Shown piece by piece: positions 62,196 through 64,000 of a stretch of DNA of 64,000 nt (position 1 is its first letter; each line of letters starts with the position of its first letter). Source of the stretch: Sporodiniella umbellata (Eukaryota > Mucoromycota > Mucoromycetes > Mucorales > Rhizopodaceae); assembly GCA_025677835.1 (NCBI GenBank), contig JAIXMR010000006.1, forward strand, positions 372,001 to 436,000, in the 5' to 3' direction. Position numbers and translations under genes: made by a program. The notes under the pieces were generated by a model. It was not told the DNA's origin and did not search any database. It saw only the letters and a program-made list of their open reading frames with translations.

Positions 62196-62364
62196 TTGAA
62201 CTGTTTTTTTTCAATTGATATTCGCATTCAATTCTTTTTTTCTTTTTTTTAGTTGTACTTTTTCCTTTTCTTTTCTTTTTTAGTATACAATAAAAAAAAA
62301 AGGTATTTTCTATTTATTTATTTTTACTTTACCTATTGTCGAAAACAAAAAAAAATAAAAAAGC
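62196..62364. promoter_or_regulatory. Short divergent promoter, phosphatase / PEX14
   Basis: 169 bp of T-rich then A-rich sequence between two opposite start codons, with T-runs near 62235-62250 and A-runs near 62290-62300 and 62347-62355. A nucleosome-poor bidirectional promoter is inferred from position and composition. Confidence 0.5.
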
Positions 62365-63299
62365 ATGAGAGAAGATTTACTGGCATCGGCTATTGCTTTT
62401 TTGAAATCGCCTAACGTAAAAACAGCGAGCAAAGAAAAGAAAACCCAATTCCTTGAAAAAAAGGGATTGACACAGGAAGAAATAAACGAAGCCTTTAAAC
62501 AAACGGAGAGTGAGCTAACTGAAGTTATAAAGGTAGCAAACCTATCTTTATTTTTGTTAATTCATAACTATACACTAGCCTATTGTACCTCCCAGACAAA
62601 CCATACAAGTTGTGTATTACCCTTTAGAGGCACTACCTGTGCGTATGACCACTCAACAGATTGTAAAAGTTGCTTGTATCGTGGGCTTAGGGGCCACAGG
62701 TATTATTACAATTCTATTGGCTATTATTCAAGTAAGCTTTGTTCTTTTTTCTTGTTGTACTTAAGGTCTGATAGAGATGTATGTCCAGAGTACTTGGCTC
62801 TATAACTCGATACCAGAGCGATCGATACAAAACTCGAGCAGATTTTTTGAAAAGGCTACAGACAATTTTAGAAAAACAAGATCCAGACTATACTACACTT
62901 ATCAAAGAACAAGACAGTCTGGATACTCGCTTAAACAGATTAGCCACTTTGATTCGGTCTAAATCATGCCTAAAACAAAGTACATTAAAATCGTCCGTAG
63001 ATAGTCTTCGCACGGTCTTTACCAGTTTACCGCAAAGTGGGTTTTATTCTTATGGAAGCGGGGATGGGTTTGTCTCCTCTTCAAATCGGTTGCCTGATGA
63101 CAATCCCAGCATACAAGCGTTAAAAAGCGAAATTCGAAGCTTTAAAGGTGCTCTTCTAAGTCGAAGAAACTTTCCTAGTATTACTCAACGCTCATCTGAA
63201 TCGCTGGAAACACCTCAGCTTTCTACAAACAGCTATCACCCAAGAAGAAAAAGACTACTCAGATCAGAATTGCCATCCGGCTTTACAAGAGAACAATAA
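62365..63299 (+). CDS. PEX14: Peroxisomal docking protein Pex14
   Basis: Peroxisomal membrane protein that docks cargo-loaded Pex5 and forms the import pore. Three exons (62365-62532, 62579-62731, 62775-63299) give 281 aa. The N-terminal Pex5-binding three-helix domain is clear: MREDLLASAIAFLKSPNV, then KKTQFLEKKGLTQEEINEAF. A Pro-containing linker (PIVPPRQ) leads to the membrane span (IVGLGATGIITILLAII, about residues 88-104). The coiled-coil part follows (YQSDRYKTRADFLKRLQTIL, then LDTRLNRLATLI). The C-terminal 100 aa are Ser-rich and disordered. The third exon acceptor (GATAG, AGATGT) was chosen because only it restores the frame. Confidence 0.92.
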
Positions 63300-63453
63300 A
63301 TCACAGCCCTTTAACTTTAACGTTTGATGTATAGTGGAAGTTTTGAATATTAAATTAAATACAATTGATGGCTGACCAAATCAATTGTTTTTTGTACTGA
63401 AAAATTAAGCAACAGCTCGCGTGTGTGTGTGTGTACAATTTCTTTTATTAAAC

Positions 63454-64000
<547 letters not shown>

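Overview
The window looks like nuclear DNA from a filamentous fungus, most likely an early-diverging one (Mucoromycota, Mucorales-like). Every well-supported gene is eukaryotic and most carry several short GT-AG introns (about 44-100 nt). The gene set is fungal (Zn2Cys6 and HSF-type regulators, an Mkk1/2-type MAPKK, Tom20/Tom70, COQ9, PEX14, a ricin-B-fold lectin, a fungal DUF1746 protein). Intergenic DNA is AT-rich and full of long poly-A/poly-T runs, up to 42 A. I placed exon boundaries by hand from splice signals, reading phase and remembered family alignments. Nearly all models close to a whole number of codons, which supports them.

Layout. 1-279: 5' part of a secreted fasciclin-domain gene (-). 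1.4-7.9 kb: DNA polymerase epsilon subunit 2 (-), a compact HSF-type factor (+), an MAPKK (-) and ribosomal protein eL37 (+). 8-11.5 kb: no clear gene, a 14/21-codon-period minisatellite and a perfect hairpin. 11.57-15.69 kb: a 4.1-kb mobile element with about 266-bp terminal inverted repeats flanked by TA. It holds one intact four-exon gene for a 589-aa protein with a PD-(D/E)XK nuclease-like signature, and a nested repeat block. 17.9-23.7 kb: mRNA cap methyltransferase (+), lectin-fold protein (+), large class-3/DAG lipase (-). 23.7-28.4 kb: gene-poor, but with 12 ATCTGATA motifs in 1.1 kb upstream of a PPR gene. 28.4-39.1 kb: PPR protein (+), DUF1746 protein (-), glycosyltransferase-like membrane protein (-), Zn2Cys6 regulator (+).

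39.1-51.1 kb is a dense housekeeping block: ribosomal uL2 (-), a Tom20 receptor fused to a MYND/SET-like module (-), an acidic C2H2 protein (+), Tom70 (+), ribosomal eL18 (-), COQ9 (+) and a CDF zinc transporter (+). 52.2-64 kb: a cyclin (-), a 4.3-kb desert, ribosomal eL33 (+), a SAS4-like chromatin protein (-), a Ppg1-like PP2A-family phosphatase (-), PEX14 (+) and proteasome beta5 (-, cut by the window end).

Functional themes are organelle biogenesis (two outer-membrane import receptors within 5 kb, COQ9, a probable mitochondrial PPR protein, PEX14) and translation (four ribosomal protein genes). Several neighbours share short divergent promoters (eL18/COQ9, phosphatase/PEX14) or have 3' ends close enough to overlap. 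The most unusual items are the TIR element with its nuclease-like gene, the ATCTGATAA array and the Tom20-MYND-SET fusion.
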